Positions 32,326-40,987 of a DNA stretch of 64,000 nt are shown in pieces. The number at the start of each line of letters is the position of its first letter. The stretch's first letter is position 1. This DNA comes from Comamonas testosteroni (GTDB taxonomy: Bacteria > Pseudomonadota > Gammaproteobacteria > Burkholderiales > Burkholderiaceae_C), in contig CP044131.1 of assembly GCA_008727115.1 (NCBI GenBank), positions 2,294,001 through 2,358,000 on the forward strand, written 5' to 3'. The notes under the pieces are model-generated. The model worked only from the letters and a program-made list of their open reading frames with translations, was not told the origin of the DNA and did no database searches. Position numbers and translations under genes: made by a program.

Positions 32326-33357
32326 ATGCGCCCGAATGTTTTTTTGCGCCCTTTGCTCTGTTTGAGTCTGCTTGGCCTTGTGGCCTGTGGCAGCAACCCG
32401 CCCAGCCCAGCCCCCTCATCCGATGCCCCGGTGGCAACGACGTCTGCAGTGCCTATCAAGATTGGCCTGGCACTGGGCGGCGGTGCGGCCAAGGGCTTTG
32501 CGCATATTGGTGTCATCAAGATGCTGGAAGCCAATGGCTTCACGCCCAGCATGGTCGCTGGCACCAGCGCAGGCAGTGTGGTGGGCGCCATGTATGCCAG
32601 CGGCATGAATGCCTTTGAGCTGCAGCAAAAAGCCGTCTCGCTCGATGAAGCCAAGATTCGTGACCTGCAGCTGTCCTCGGGTGGACTGGTGCTGGGCCAG
32701 AAGCTGGAAGACTATGTGAACGAGCAGGTGCAGCGTAAACCACTGGAGCAGATGGCCAAGCCTTTTGTAGCGGTGGCGACCCGCCTGGAAGACGGCGAGC
32801 GAACCGTGTTTGCGCGCGGCAATGCAGGCCAGGCGGTGCGGGCCTCCAGCAGCGTGCCCGGCGTATTCCAGCCCGTGACGATTGGCAAGTACCACTATGT
32901 GGACGGCGGCATCGTCAGCCCCGTGCCCGTGGATGCCGTACGCAATCTGGGCGCGGACATCGTGATCGCTGTCGACATCTCCAACAAGGCCAGCGGCAAG
33001 ACCCCTGCCAATATGCTGGGTGCGCTCAATCAGTCGATTGCCATCATGGGCCAGAAGCTGGGCCAGGCCGAGCTGGCGCGGGCAGACATCATCATCCGCC
33101 CCAAGGTGCTGGACATTGGCCCGGCCGACTTCACGCAACGCAGCCACGCCATTGTGGAGGGCGAGAAAGCGGCCACGGCGCTGATGCCGCAGATTCGCGA
33201 ACGCATTGCCCAATTGCGTGCCGAGCGCGCCAAGGCCGTGCAGGTGGCCCAGCAAAAAGCGGCTGAAGCCAGCCATCAGGAATGCCTGAAGCAGCGCTCC
33301 AGCCTGCAAAAGCTCTCCGGCTTGGTGGGTATGAGCGACAGCTGCGAAAAGCCTTAA
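32326..33357 (+). CDS. Patatin-like phospholipase lipoprotein (RssA-like)
   Basis: A 343-residue protein from ATG 32326 (the frame is open to 32254), with a lipobox (GLVAC) that predicts an outer-membrane lipoprotein. The patatin domain has the oxyanion Gly-rich loop LALGGGAAKGFAHIGVI, the nucleophile elbow GTSAGS, and the catalytic Asp in YVDGGIVSPVPV. This is a Ser-Asp dyad lipase of the RssA type. The C-terminus is a charged helix ending in a Cys-containing tail. The stop codon TAA overlaps the first base of the inverted-repeat element at 33357. Confidence 0.92.
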   Translation: MRPNVFLRPLLCLSLLGLVACGSNPPSPAPSSDAPVATTSAVPIKIGLALGGGAAKGFAHIGVIKMLEANGFTPSMVAGTSAGSVVGAMYASGMNAFELQQKAVSLDEAKIRDLQLSSGGLVLGQKLEDYVNEQVQRKPLEQMAKPFVAVATRLEDGERTVFARGNAGQAVRASSSVPGVFQPVTIGKYHYVDGGIVSPVPVDAVRNLGADIVIAVDISNKASGKTPANMLGALNQSIAIMGQKLGQAELARADIIIRPKVLDIGPADFTQRSHAIVEGEKAATALMPQIRERIAQLRAERAKAVQVAQQKAAEASHQECLKQRSSLQKLSGLVGMSDSCEKP

Positions 33358-33623
33358 GAACGTGTTTACGATCTCCTCGCGCCGCGACAGCGGCTTTGCG
33401 GGATGGGATGCAAGGCGCAATACCGCAGCAATAGCCGTGCTATTGCGAGGATTTGCAACGCCGCAGACCGCCCACAAAGCCACTGTCCCGCAGGGTTGGA
33501 GTGAAATCGGGCGATTTCTTCGCGCTGGCCCTTGCTTGCACCCCGGTGCAAGCAAGGGCCAGCGCTTCGAACTCATCCCGATTGCACTCCAACGCGACTG
33601 CGTAGAGATCGTAAACACGTTCT
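33357..33623. repeat. Intergenic inverted-repeat element 1 (three-way-junction layout, MITE-like)
   Basis: A 267-bp element with perfect 19-bp terminal inverted repeats: AGAACGTGTTTACGATCTC at 33357-33375 and its complement at 33605-33623. Inside are two foldable arms. Arm A (about 33379-33494) is closed by GACAGCGGCTTTGCG-like segments and has a core hairpin GCAATAG/CTATTGC (33428-33446). Arm B (about 33494-33594) is closed by TTGGAGTG/CACTCCAA and ends in a perfect 21-bp stem (33522-33542 with 33545-33565) with only 2 unpaired bases. It encodes no protein. It lies between the patatin and acyl-CoA dehydrogenase genes. Confidence 0.88.
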
Positions 33624-33638
33624 AAGCTTCATTGCCCA

Positions 33639-33667
33639 CAAAAAAGGCCCGCTGATGCGGGCCTTTT
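33639..33667. terminator. Bidirectional terminator between patatin and acyl-CoA dehydrogenase genes
   Basis: AAAAAAGGCCCGC and GCGGGCCTTTTG form a strong stem with a TGAT loop, just right of element 1. Confidence 0.88.
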
Positions 33668-33682
33668 GCTGTGCAGGAAGAC

Positions 33683-35515
33683 TCAGAACGCCTCTTCCTC
33701 CAGATTCGCACAAGTCATGTCGCGCGCCTTGACCACCTGCAGCCAGGCACCAATGCGCGGCAGCTCGTAATGGAAGAAATAACGCTGGGCCGCCATGCTG
33801 CCGCGATGGGCGGCAATGGCCAAGTCGCCATCAATGCGCAACACCGCCAACGCCACATCCAGCCAGATCCAGGCCAGCACCACATGGCCAAAGGCCTGCA
33901 TATAGGGCACGGCATTGGCCAGTGCCTCCTGCGGGTTGCCCGTGGCCCAGGCGGCCTTGGTGGTGGCGCCGACCTCGGCCAGCGCGCGCGCCAGCTGGTT
34001 GGCATGGCAGGTGAGCTTTTCATGCTGCAACGCCTTCTGAATCGTGGCATTAATGCGTGCAGCCAGCAGTTGCAGGCCCTTGCCACCCTCCATGACAACC
34101 TTACGGCCCAGCAGATCCATGGCCTGAATGCCGTGAGTGCCTTCGTGAATCATGTTCAGACGGTTGTCACGCCAGTACTGCTCTACCGGAAAGTCACGCG
34201 TATAGCCATAGCCGCCATGAATCTGAATGGCCAGTGAGTTGGCCTCCAGGCAGAACTCGCTGGGCCAGCTCTTGGCAACCGGCGTCAGCACCTCCAGCAG
34301 CAGCCTGGCGTCCGCCGCCTCCTGCTCGCTGCCCGTGTGCTGTTCGTCCACCAACCGCGCGCAAAACAGATTGAGCGCCAGCGCGCCTTCGCAATAGGCC
34401 TTCTGGGTCAGCAGCATGCGCTTGACGTCGGCATGCTCAATGATGCGCGACTGGGGCTTGCTGGCATCCTTGCCCCCGCTACCAATAGGTCGCCCCTGAG
34501 GGCGACTTTGTGCATATTCAAGACTGGCGTGATAACCGGCCATACCCAGCATGGTGGCGGCCGTGCCGATGGAGATGCGTGCCTCGTTCATCATGTGGAA
34601 CATGCATTTCAGGCCCTCGCCAGGCTTGCCGACCAGATAGCCGATGGCACCCGAGGCACCGCGCACCGGATATTTGCCTTCGCCAAAATTGAGCAGCGTA
34701 TTGGTGGTGCCGCGCCAGCCCAGTTTGTGGTTGAGGCCCGCCAGCGCCACATCGTTGCGCTCGCCCGTGAGTCGGCCTTCGGCATCGACCAGCTTCTTGG
34801 GCACGATGAACAGCGAGATGCCCTTGACGCCCGGAACGGTCTTGCCGTCAGCGCCCGGAATCTTGGCCAGCACCAGGTGCACGATGTTCTCGGTCAGCTC
34901 ATGGTCGCCCGAGCTGATCCACATCTTGTTGCCCTTGAGCCGGTAGCGCGGCCCGAGTGCTTCGCTTTCGAAATCCGCGCCATCGGGCTCGGCACGCGTG
35001 GCAATGTCCGAGAGCGATGACCCGGCCTGCGGCTCGGACAGCGCCATGGTGCCCGCCCAACGGCCATTGAATTCATTGGCGGCAAAGACTTTTTTCTGCA
35101 GTTCGCTGCCATGGGCCATGATGGCGTTGGCATTGCCGCTGGTCAGCATGTTCGAGCCTATGCTGATTGAGGCCGCAGCAAAAAAACAGTTGGCAGCCGC
35201 CTCCACCGTGTAAGGCAGCTGCATGCCGCCCATCTCGTAGTCCTGGGCCGCGCTGAGCATGCCCGACTCGGCGTAGGCCTCGCGGGCCTCGTAGGTGCAC
35301 TGGGGCAGGATGACCTTCTCGCCGTCGAACTGCGGCTCTTGCGTATCCACGGTGCGATTGAAAGGCGCATATTTCTCGCGCGCAATGCGCTCGCAGGTGT
35401 CCATCACCGCATCGAAAGTGTCACGCGAATGATCGGCAAAGCGAGGGCGCTGGCTCAGACTTTCGGCCTGCAGCCAGTCATAGAGAAGAAAATCAATGGT
35501 AGAGCGCAGGCGCAT
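33683..35515 (-). CDS. Acyl-CoA dehydrogenase (DmdC/FadE-like long form)
   Basis: A 610-residue FAD enzyme (614 if the ATG at 35527 is used), longer than the classic 380-residue enzymes and typical of the DmdC/FadE12-like group. Conserved parts are GTMALSEPQAGSSLSDIAT (FAD/substrate), GNKMWISSGDHEL, and MNEARISIGTAATMLGMAGY; the catalytic base is Glu in MIHEGTHGIQAMDLLGRK. It carries out the first step of beta-oxidation. The thiolase gene and the two-domain enzyme are upstream on the same strand, but a strong terminator (35594-35630) intervenes. The leader includes a copy of the dispersed repeat. Confidence 0.93.
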   Translation of the reverse strand: MRLRSTIDFLLYDWLQAESLSQRPRFADHSRDTFDAVMDTCERIAREKYAPFNRTVDTQEPQFDGEKVILPQCTYEAREAYAESGMLSAAQDYEMGGMQLPYTVEAAANCFFAAASISIGSNMLTSGNANAIMAHGSELQKKVFAANEFNGRWAGTMALSEPQAGSSLSDIATRAEPDGADFESEALGPRYRLKGNKMWISSGDHELTENIVHLVLAKIPGADGKTVPGVKGISLFIVPKKLVDAEGRLTGERNDVALAGLNHKLGWRGTTNTLLNFGEGKYPVRGASGAIGYLVGKPGEGLKCMFHMMNEARISIGTAATMLGMAGYHASLEYAQSRPQGRPIGSGGKDASKPQSRIIEHADVKRMLLTQKAYCEGALALNLFCARLVDEQHTGSEQEAADARLLLEVLTPVAKSWPSEFCLEANSLAIQIHGGYGYTRDFPVEQYWRDNRLNMIHEGTHGIQAMDLLGRKVVMEGGKGLQLLAARINATIQKALQHEKLTCHANQLARALAEVGATTKAAWATGNPQEALANAVPYMQAFGHVVLAWIWLDVALAVLRIDGDLAIAAHRGSMAAQRYFFHYELPRIGAWLQVVKARDMTCANLEEEAF

Positions 35516-35524
35516 ATTCAATCT

Positions 35525-35580
35525 CATTCAAAACCGCCTCAAGCCCTTTACTGACAAGCGCTATCAGCTATCAAAATATT
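35525..35580 (-). repeat. Dispersed GATAGCTGCTAGCGCTT repeat, copy 6
   Basis: The minus strand reads ATTTTGATAGCTGATAGCGC, then TTGTCAGTAAAGGGCTTGAG and GCGGTTTTGAATGAG. It lies directly before the acyl-CoA dehydrogenase start, overlapping its leader and possibly its alternative start at 35527. Confidence 0.78.
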
Positions 35581-35593
35581 CTTTTCAATCAAT

Positions 35594-35630
35594 AAAAGCC
35601 GCATCCCGCAAGCAGGACTGCGGCTTTTTT
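35594..35630. terminator. Terminator downstream of the thiolase gene
   Basis: AAAAGCCGCA (35594-35603) and TGCGGCTTTTTT (35619-35630) pair around 15 bases. T-runs are present on both strands; on the minus strand it ends the thiolase transcript. Confidence 0.82.
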
Positions 35631-35641
35631 GCGGACTGCGT

Positions 35642-36817
35642 TTACAGGACTTCGAAGATGCCTGCAGCGCCCATGCCGCCGCCGATGCACATGGTCACGC
35701 AGACGCGCTTGGCACCTCGGCGCTTGCCTTCGATCAGCGCATGACCTGTCAGGCGCTGTCCCGAAACGCCATAGGGGTGGCCCACGGCAATCGCGCCGCC
35801 GTTGACGTTGAGGCGGTCAGCCGGAATGCCCAACTTGTCGCGGCAGTAGATGACCTGCACGGCAAAGGCTTCGTTCAGTTCCCACAGGTCGATGTCATTG
35901 ATGGACAGGCCCTGCTTCTTGAGCACCTTGGGGATAGCGTAGATGGGGCCGATACCCATTTCATCAGGTTCGCAACCGGCCACGGCAAAGCCCAGGAAAC
36001 GCCCCAGGGGCTGGAGACCCTTGCGCGAGGCATAGGCTTCGCTGACCACGGCGCAGGCGCCCGCACCGTCGGAGAACTGGCTGGCATTACCGGCCGTGAT
36101 TACGCCGCCGGGCAGCGCGCTGCGCAGGCCGCTGATGCCCTCTTTGGTCGTGCCTTCGCGAATGCCCTCGTCCTGGCTGACGGTCACCTCCTTGGTGATC
36201 AGGCCGCGCACCTTGTCGGCCACGCCCATGACGGTCTTCATGGGAGCGATCTCGGCCTCGAACAGACCGGCAGCCTGTGCCGCTGCGGCTTTTTGCTGGC
36301 TGGAAGCGCCATATTCATCCTGCGCATCACGGCTGATGTTGTAGCGCTTAGCAACCTGCTCGGCCGTCTGCAGCATGTTCCAGTAGATCTCGGGCTTCAT
36401 GGCCGTCAGCTCGGGATCGAAAGCCATGTGCGGATTCAGATGGGGCTGCACGCAGGAGATGCTCTCCAGACCGCCTGCCACCAGCACGTCATTCTCGCCC
36501 GCGATGATGCGCTGGGAGGCCAGCGCAATCGCCTGCAGGCCCGATGAGCAGAAGCGGTTGATGGTCAACCCCGAGGTTGTGACTGGCAGACCGGCACGAA
36601 TGGCAATCAGACGCGCGACGTTGCCGCCTGTCGTGCCTTCGGGCAGAGACATGCCCATGATCACGTCCTCGACCTCGGCACCGTCTATGCCCGCACGCTC
36701 CACAGCGGCCTTGACGGCATGGGCGCCCATGGTGGGGCCGTAAGTCATGTTGAAAGCGCCCTTCCAGCTCTTGGTCAGCGGGGTACGCGCGGTAGAAACA
36801 ATCACTGCGGATGTCAT
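35642..36817 (-). CDS. Acetyl-CoA C-acyltransferase (thiolase)
   Basis: A 391-residue thiolase that releases acetyl-CoA in the last step of beta-oxidation. ATG 36817 is preceded by AAAGGA. The nucleophilic Cys lies in [14 protein letters not shown] (about residue 90), the His in [17 protein letters not shown], and the second Cys in [17 protein letters not shown]. It lies downstream of the fadJ-like gene, same strand, separated by inverted-repeat element 2. With the acyl-CoA dehydrogenase this gives three of the beta-oxidation activities in one block. FadA-type and acetoacetyl-CoA-thiolase roles cannot be separated from the sequence alone. Confidence 0.93.
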   Translation of the reverse strand: MTSAVIVSTARTPLTKSWKGAFNMTYGPTMGAHAVKAAVERAGIDGAEVEDVIMGMSLPEGTTGGNVARLIAIRAGLPVTTSGLTINRFCSSGLQAIALASQRIIAGENDVLVAGGLESISCVQPHLNPHMAFDPELTAMKPEIYWNMLQTAEQVAKRYNISRDAQDEYGASSQQKAAAAQAAGLFEAEIAPMKTVMGVADKVRGLITKEVTVSQDEGIREGTTKEGISGLRSALPGGVITAGNASQFSDGAGACAVVSEAYASRKGLQPLGRFLGFAVAGCEPDEMGIGPIYAIPKVLKKQGLSINDIDLWELNEAFAVQVIYCRDKLGIPADRLNVNGGAIAVGHPYGVSGQRLTGHALIEGKRRGAKRVCVTMCIGGGMGAAGIFEVL

Positions 36818-36854
36818 GTTCTGTCCTTTGATTCTGGGTATTGCATAGCTGTTT

Positions 36855-36959
36855 ACACAGACCAGCAAATCGAAGATTTGCGTTGGAGACGAGGCGCGTA
36901 AGCCGCAGGCAGTACGAGTAGTACGACAAGGCTTCGCAACGACGTCTCCAAGTCTGTGT
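36855..36959. repeat. Intergenic inverted-repeat element 2 (three-way-junction layout)
   Basis: A 105-bp element between the fadJ-like and thiolase genes. The right arm CGTCTCCAAGTCTGTGT (36943-36959) pairs with two left segments, ACACAGAC (36855-36862) and TTGGAGACG (36883-36891). The 20 bases between them form a perfect side hairpin, GCAAATC-GAA-GATTTGC (36865-36881). The core (about 36894-36942) has AAGCC/GGCTT and AGTAC-type pairs. It would be transcribed with the operon. Its core resembles that of element 1. Confidence 0.85.
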
Positions 36960-36968
36960 GCGCAGTGA

Positions 36969-39068
36969 TTAGCTGAACTGTTTGCCTTCGGCGGCCAGCT
37001 TGGCCAGCAGCGGCGCGGGTTGCCAGAATTGGGCATCGTCATTGGGGTTTTGGGCAAAGCGAGCCATGGCCTGAACCACGTTGAACAGACCCACTTCACC
37101 GGCGTAATGCATGGGGCCGCCGCGCCACAGCGGGAAGCCATAGCCGGTCAGATAGACCATGTCGATATCGCCGGACTTGCCCGCAATGCCATCTTCCAGA
37201 ATATGCGCACCTTCGTTGACCAGGGCGTAGACCAGGCGCTGCACGATTTCCTCGTCGGAGATCTTGCGCGGTGTCACGCCGATGGCTTTGCGGTGCTCGT
37301 CAATCATCTTGGTCACAACCTCCGAAGGAATCGCGTCGCGCTTGCCGGGCACGTAGTCGTACCAGCCTGCGCCAGTCTTTTGTCCATAGCGGCCCAGTTC
37401 GCACAGGCGGTCGGCACTGGCGCTGTACTTCATATCGGGTTTCTCGACATAGCGGCGCTTGCGAATCGCCCAGCCAATGTCGTTACCAGCCAGATCACCC
37501 ATGCGGAACGGCCCCATGGCGAAGCCGAACTTCTCGAGGGCCTTGTCCACCTGCTGGGGCGAAGCGCCTTCGTCGAGCAGGAAGCCGGCCTGGCGCGAGT
37601 ACTGCTCGATCATGCGGTTGCCAATAAAACCATCGCAGACGCCCGAAACCACGGCCGTCTTCCTGATCTTCTTGGCCACCTTCATCACCGTAGCCAGCAC
37701 ATCCTTGGCAGTTTCCTTGCCGCGTACCACTTCCAGCAGCTTCATCACATTGGCAGGGCTGAAGAAGTGCATGCCGACCACGTCCTGCGGACGCTTGGTA
37801 AAGGCCGCAATCTTGTCCACATCCAGCGTGGAAGTGTTGGACGCCAGAATCGCGCCGGGCTTGGCCACGGCGTCCAGCTGCTTGAAGACTTGCTCCTTCA
37901 CACCCAGCTCCTCAAACACCGCTTCGATGATGAGGTCCGCATTGCCCAGGTCGGCATAGTTCAGAGTGGTGCTGAGCAGCGCCATGCGTTGGTCGTATTT
38001 TTCTTGGCTCAGCTTGCCCTTCTTGACCTGGGCCTCGTAGTTCTTGCGAATGGTGGCCACGCCGCGATCGAGTGCTTCTTGCTTGGTCTCCAGAATCGTG
38101 ACGGGCACGCCTGCGTTCAGGAAGTTCATCGAGATGCCGCCGCCCATGGTGCCAGCACCGATCACGCCCACGGCCTTGATGTCTCGCACCGGTGTGTCCG
38201 ATGGCACGTCCGCGATCTTGGACGCCGCACGCTCGGCCATGAACAGGTGGCGCAGCGAACGCGATTCGGGCGTCATCATCAGCTGCATAAAGGCTTCGCG
38301 CTCTGCGGCCATGCCATCGTCAAACTTCTTGGTCGTTGCGTTCTTGACGGCCTCCAGGCAGCGCAGCGGTGCCGGGAAGTTCTTGGACATGCCTTGCACC
38401 ATGATCTGGGCAAACTCGAAGTAAGCCTCACCCTGGGGATGCTTGCAGGACAGATCCCGCACGCGCGGCAGCGGGCGGGCATCGGCCACCTCCAGCGCAT
38501 AAGCCTTAGCCTCGGCAAGCAGGTTTTCGGCCGAAGACGCCATCTTGGTGAACAGCTTCTGGCCGGGAACCATGGCCAGCATCTCGCTTTGGATGGCTTC
38601 GCCGGTGACGATCATATTGAGCGCTGGCTCCACACCCAGAGCGCGCGGGAGGCGCTGCGTGCCGCCCGCACCGGGCAGCAGGCCCAGCTTCACCTCGGGC
38701 AAGGCCACGGCCGTGCCAGGTGCGGCGATGCGGTAGTGACAGCCCAGCGCCAGCTCCAGCCCGCCCCCCATGCACACGCTGTGAATGGCGGCAATCAGCG
38801 GCTTGGTAGACAGGTCCAGTTGCTGAATGACGGAAATCAGATGCGGCTCGCGATAGGCATCGTCCTTGCCGAACTCGGTGATATCCGCGCCACCCGAGAA
38901 GGCCTTGCCTGCGCCGGTGATGACGATGGCTTTCACGGCAGCATCTGCCAGAGCCTTGTTCAGGCCATCAACGATGCCCCTGCGTGTGGACCAGCCCAAG
39001 CCGTTGACCGGCGGATTGTTCAATGTAATGACGGCAACTGCGCCATCCACCTTGTATTCAGCAGTCAT
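36969..39068 (-). CDS. fadJ: Two-domain enoyl-CoA hydratase / 3-hydroxyacyl-CoA dehydrogenase
   Basis: A 699-residue FadB/FadJ-type enzyme doing steps two and three of beta-oxidation. The N-terminal crotonase domain has the oxyanion and catalytic segments [29 protein letters not shown] and [19 protein letters not shown]. The dehydrogenase part has the Rossmann motif [12 protein letters not shown] (about 302-313), [27 protein letters not shown] and GFIGNRM. Length and order match peroxisomal-type multifunctional and FadJ proteins. An AGGGGAC ribosome-binding site precedes ATG 39068. Whether it is FadB-like or FadJ-like in role cannot be told. Confidence 0.93.
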   Translation of the reverse strand: MTAEYKVDGAVAVITLNNPPVNGLGWSTRRGIVDGLNKALADAAVKAIVITGAGKAFSGGADITEFGKDDAYREPHLISVIQQLDLSTKPLIAAIHSVCMGGGLELALGCHYRIAAPGTAVALPEVKLGLLPGAGGTQRLPRALGVEPALNMIVTGEAIQSEMLAMVPGQKLFTKMASSAENLLAEAKAYALEVADARPLPRVRDLSCKHPQGEAYFEFAQIMVQGMSKNFPAPLRCLEAVKNATTKKFDDGMAAEREAFMQLMMTPESRSLRHLFMAERAASKIADVPSDTPVRDIKAVGVIGAGTMGGGISMNFLNAGVPVTILETKQEALDRGVATIRKNYEAQVKKGKLSQEKYDQRMALLSTTLNYADLGNADLIIEAVFEELGVKEQVFKQLDAVAKPGAILASNTSTLDVDKIAAFTKRPQDVVGMHFFSPANVMKLLEVVRGKETAKDVLATVMKVAKKIRKTAVVSGVCDGFIGNRMIEQYSRQAGFLLDEGASPQQVDKALEKFGFAMGPFRMGDLAGNDIGWAIRKRRYVEKPDMKYSASADRLCELGRYGQKTGAGWYDYVPGKRDAIPSEVVTKMIDEHRKAIGVTPRKISDEEIVQRLVYALVNEGAHILEDGIAGKSGDIDMVYLTGYGFPLWRGGPMHYAGEVGLFNVVQAMARFAQNPNDDAQFWQPAPLLAKLAAEGKQFS

Positions 39069-39183
39069 GCTGTTGTCCCCTGTTCGATAGTTGAAAAAGA
39101 ACGGTCGTGCGTTTTTGATTTTCTAGATTTTGCTGCGTTGCGCAACTGCGGTTTGTCCTCAGCGAGACACCTGCCTCTGCTCT

Positions 39184-39300
39184 GCAAAAACTGGCGCGCG
39201 CCAAGCCAGAAACACCAAGCAAGGGCCGCCCCGCAGCGAAGGTGTTGTCCCCCTCCCGCGAAGCGAGAGAGGGGGAAGCCGCAGAGCGGCTCAGGGGGGC
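39184..39300 (+). repeat. GC-rich dispersed block, copy 1
   Basis: About 117 bp including GGCCGCCCCGCAGCG, CCCCCTCCCGCGAAG and CGGCTCAGGGGG, ending at 39300. It fills most of the gap between the fadJ-like gene and livF, and shares segments in the same order with the blocks at 40072 and 63465. Confidence 0.8.
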
Positions 39301-39301
39301 T

Positions 39302-40003
39302 TCAAACTTCAAGCCATTCCTTGCGCACCTTTTCATTGGCCCGCAGCCCATCAGGCGTACCGTCAAACACAATGCGACCATGGCCCATGACCAGCGCCCG
39401 GTCCGAGATACTCATGGCGATGGTCAGTTTTTGCTCGATCAGCAACACAGACACGCCACGCTCTTTGATCTTTTTCAGGTACTCGCCCACCAGCTCCACG
39501 ATCTTGGGCGCCAGCCCCTCCGTGGGCTCATCGATGATGATCAGATCCGGATCACCCATGAGCGTGCGGCAAAGGGTCAGCATCTGCTGCTCCCCGCCGG
39601 ACATCACGCCCGCTTCGGTGTGCTGACGCTCCTTGAGACGGGGAAACATGGCATACATGTCATCAAAGCCCCAACGACTGCCTTTGCTCTTTGCCTTGCC
39701 CTTCTGGCCCAGCATCAGGTTCTGGTGCACGGTCAGATTGGGGAAGACATCTCGGCTTTCCGGTACATAGCCAATGCCCAGATGCGCCACCTCGTAGGCC
39801 TTTTTGCCGCGAAGGTTCTGCTGCTTCCAGTCCAGCCCGCCCTCCCAGTGCACCAGGCCCATGATGGCCTTGGCCGTAGTGGAGCGGCCCGAACCGTTGC
39901 GCCCCAGCAAGGCCACGATTTCACCCTGATTGACTTCGAAATCAACGCCATGTAACACATGGCTTTTGCCGTAGTAGGCATTCAAATCGCTGATCTTCAA
40001 CAT
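39302..40003 (-). CDS. livF: Branched-chain amino acid-type ABC transporter ATPase LivF
   Basis: A 233-residue ATPase, started at ATG 40003 (GAGAGGA upstream). It has Q-loop YVPESRDVFPNLTV, signature MSGGEQQMLTLCRTL, Walker B LIIIDEPTEGLAP and the LivF tail. Walker A reads GRNGSGRSTT: the catalytic Lys of GxxGxGKS/T is Arg (codon CGC). I recall the same Arg in other betaproteobacterial LivF proteins, so it may be a family trait and not a lesion. It is the last gene of the liv set on the minus strand, after livG. The intergenic gap contains GC-rich block copy 2. Confidence 0.92.
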   Translation of the reverse strand: MLKISDLNAYYGKSHVLHGVDFEVNQGEIVALLGRNGSGRSTTAKAIMGLVHWEGGLDWKQQNLRGKKAYEVAHLGIGYVPESRDVFPNLTVHQNLMLGQKGKAKSKGSRWGFDDMYAMFPRLKERQHTEAGVMSGGEQQMLTLCRTLMGDPDLIIIDEPTEGLAPKIVELVGEYLKKIKERGVSVLLIEQKLTIAMSISDRALVMGHGRIVFDGTPDGLRANEKVRKEWLEV

Positions 40004-40071
40004 CTGCAGCGGTCCTCTCAGATTTTCCAAAGGCTTAAAACCTCAAAACATGCCCGCCCCATGTCAGTGAC

Positions 40072-40154
40072 AGCAAGCAAGGGCCGCCCCGCAGCGGGGC
40101 TGTCGTTCCCCTCCCGTAAAGAGAGGGGGAGGCGGCGCAGCCGCTCAGGGGGCA
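40072..40154 (+). repeat. GC-rich dispersed block, copy 2 (shorter)
   Basis: AGCAAGCAAGGGCCGCCCCG, then CCCCTCCCGTAAAGAGAGGG and CCGCTCAGGGGG. It lies between livG and livF and so is inside the operon. Confidence 0.8.
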
Positions 40155-40159
40155 CAACA

Positions 40160-40984
40160 TCAATGCCCACCGGCTTGTTGGTCCGCCACAGAAGAGCCCA
40201 GATAGGCTTCCTGCACCCGCGCATTGGCGCGTACCCGCTCGGGGGTGTCGAAGGCAATCACTTCGCCATAGACCACGACGGCAATCTTGTCGGCCAGGCC
40301 GAATACCACCCCCATGTCATGCTCCACGGTCAGCAGCGTCTTGCCTTCTGTGACTTTTTTGATCAGCTGGATGAAGTGAGCGGTCTCGCTGTTGCTCATG
40401 CCTGCTGTCGGCTCGTCCAGCAAGATCACATTCGCTCCTCCACCGATGGTGATGCCTATCTCCAGCGCGCGCTGCTCGGCATAGGTCAGATTCACGGCTA
40501 GCGTGTCACGCTTTCGCTGCAAGCCGATCATCTCCATCAACTCTTCGGCGCGTGCATTCGCATCGTGCAGATTCGAGAGAAAGCGCCAGAAGCTGTAGCG
40601 ATAGCCCAGGCTCCAGAGCACGCTGCAGCGCAGGTTCTCGAACACCGAGAGCTTGGGAAAGATGTTGGTGATCTGGAAGCTGCGCGACAGCCCCATGCGG
40701 TTGATCTCAAAAGGCTTTTTCCCATCGATACGATGACCGTTGAGCAGCACTTCACCGCTCGTTGGCTCAAAACGGCCACTGATCAGATTGAACAAGGTGC
40801 TCTTGCCCGCACCGTTGGGGCCGATGATGGCGACACGCTCTCCGGCTTTGACCGCCAGTTGGGCGCCACGGATGATCTCTGTCTTGCCAAAACTCTTGCG
40901 CAAATCGCGCAGCTCCAGTGCATAAGAAGAGCCAGAGTCTGCTTGCTGCGTTGCTGACGCGGGATGAGTAGCAATACTGGACAT
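40160..40984 (-). CDS. livG: Branched-chain amino acid-type ABC transporter ATPase LivG
   Basis: A 274-residue ATPase with normal Walker A (GPNGAGKST), the LivG signature LTYAEQRALEIGITI, Walker B VILLDEPTAGMSNSE and a switch His in TVEHDMGVVF. The first 20 residues are a Ser/Thr/Ala-rich extension not needed for the fold. The start follows the livM stop by 3 bases. It works with LivF as an ATPase heterodimer below LivH and LivM. Confidence 0.94.
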   Translation of the reverse strand: MSSIATHPASATQQADSGSSYALELRDLRKSFGKTEIIRGAQLAVKAGERVAIIGPNGAGKSTLFNLISGRFEPTSGEVLLNGHRIDGKKPFEINRMGLSRSFQITNIFPKLSVFENLRCSVLWSLGYRYSFWRFLSNLHDANARAEELMEMIGLQRKRDTLAVNLTYAEQRALEIGITIGGGANVILLDEPTAGMSNSETAHFIQLIKKVTEGKTLLTVEHDMGVVFGLADKIAVVVYGEVIAFDTPERVRANARVQEAYLGSSVADQQAGGH

Positions 40985-40987
40985 GGC

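Noticed and set aside
37020..39626. 868-codon plus-strand reading frame opposite the fadJ-like gene
   Set aside because: It is the antisense of a clear two-domain enzyme; the composition is His/Arg/Gly rich and shows no motifs. GC-rich genes commonly leave such long shadows.
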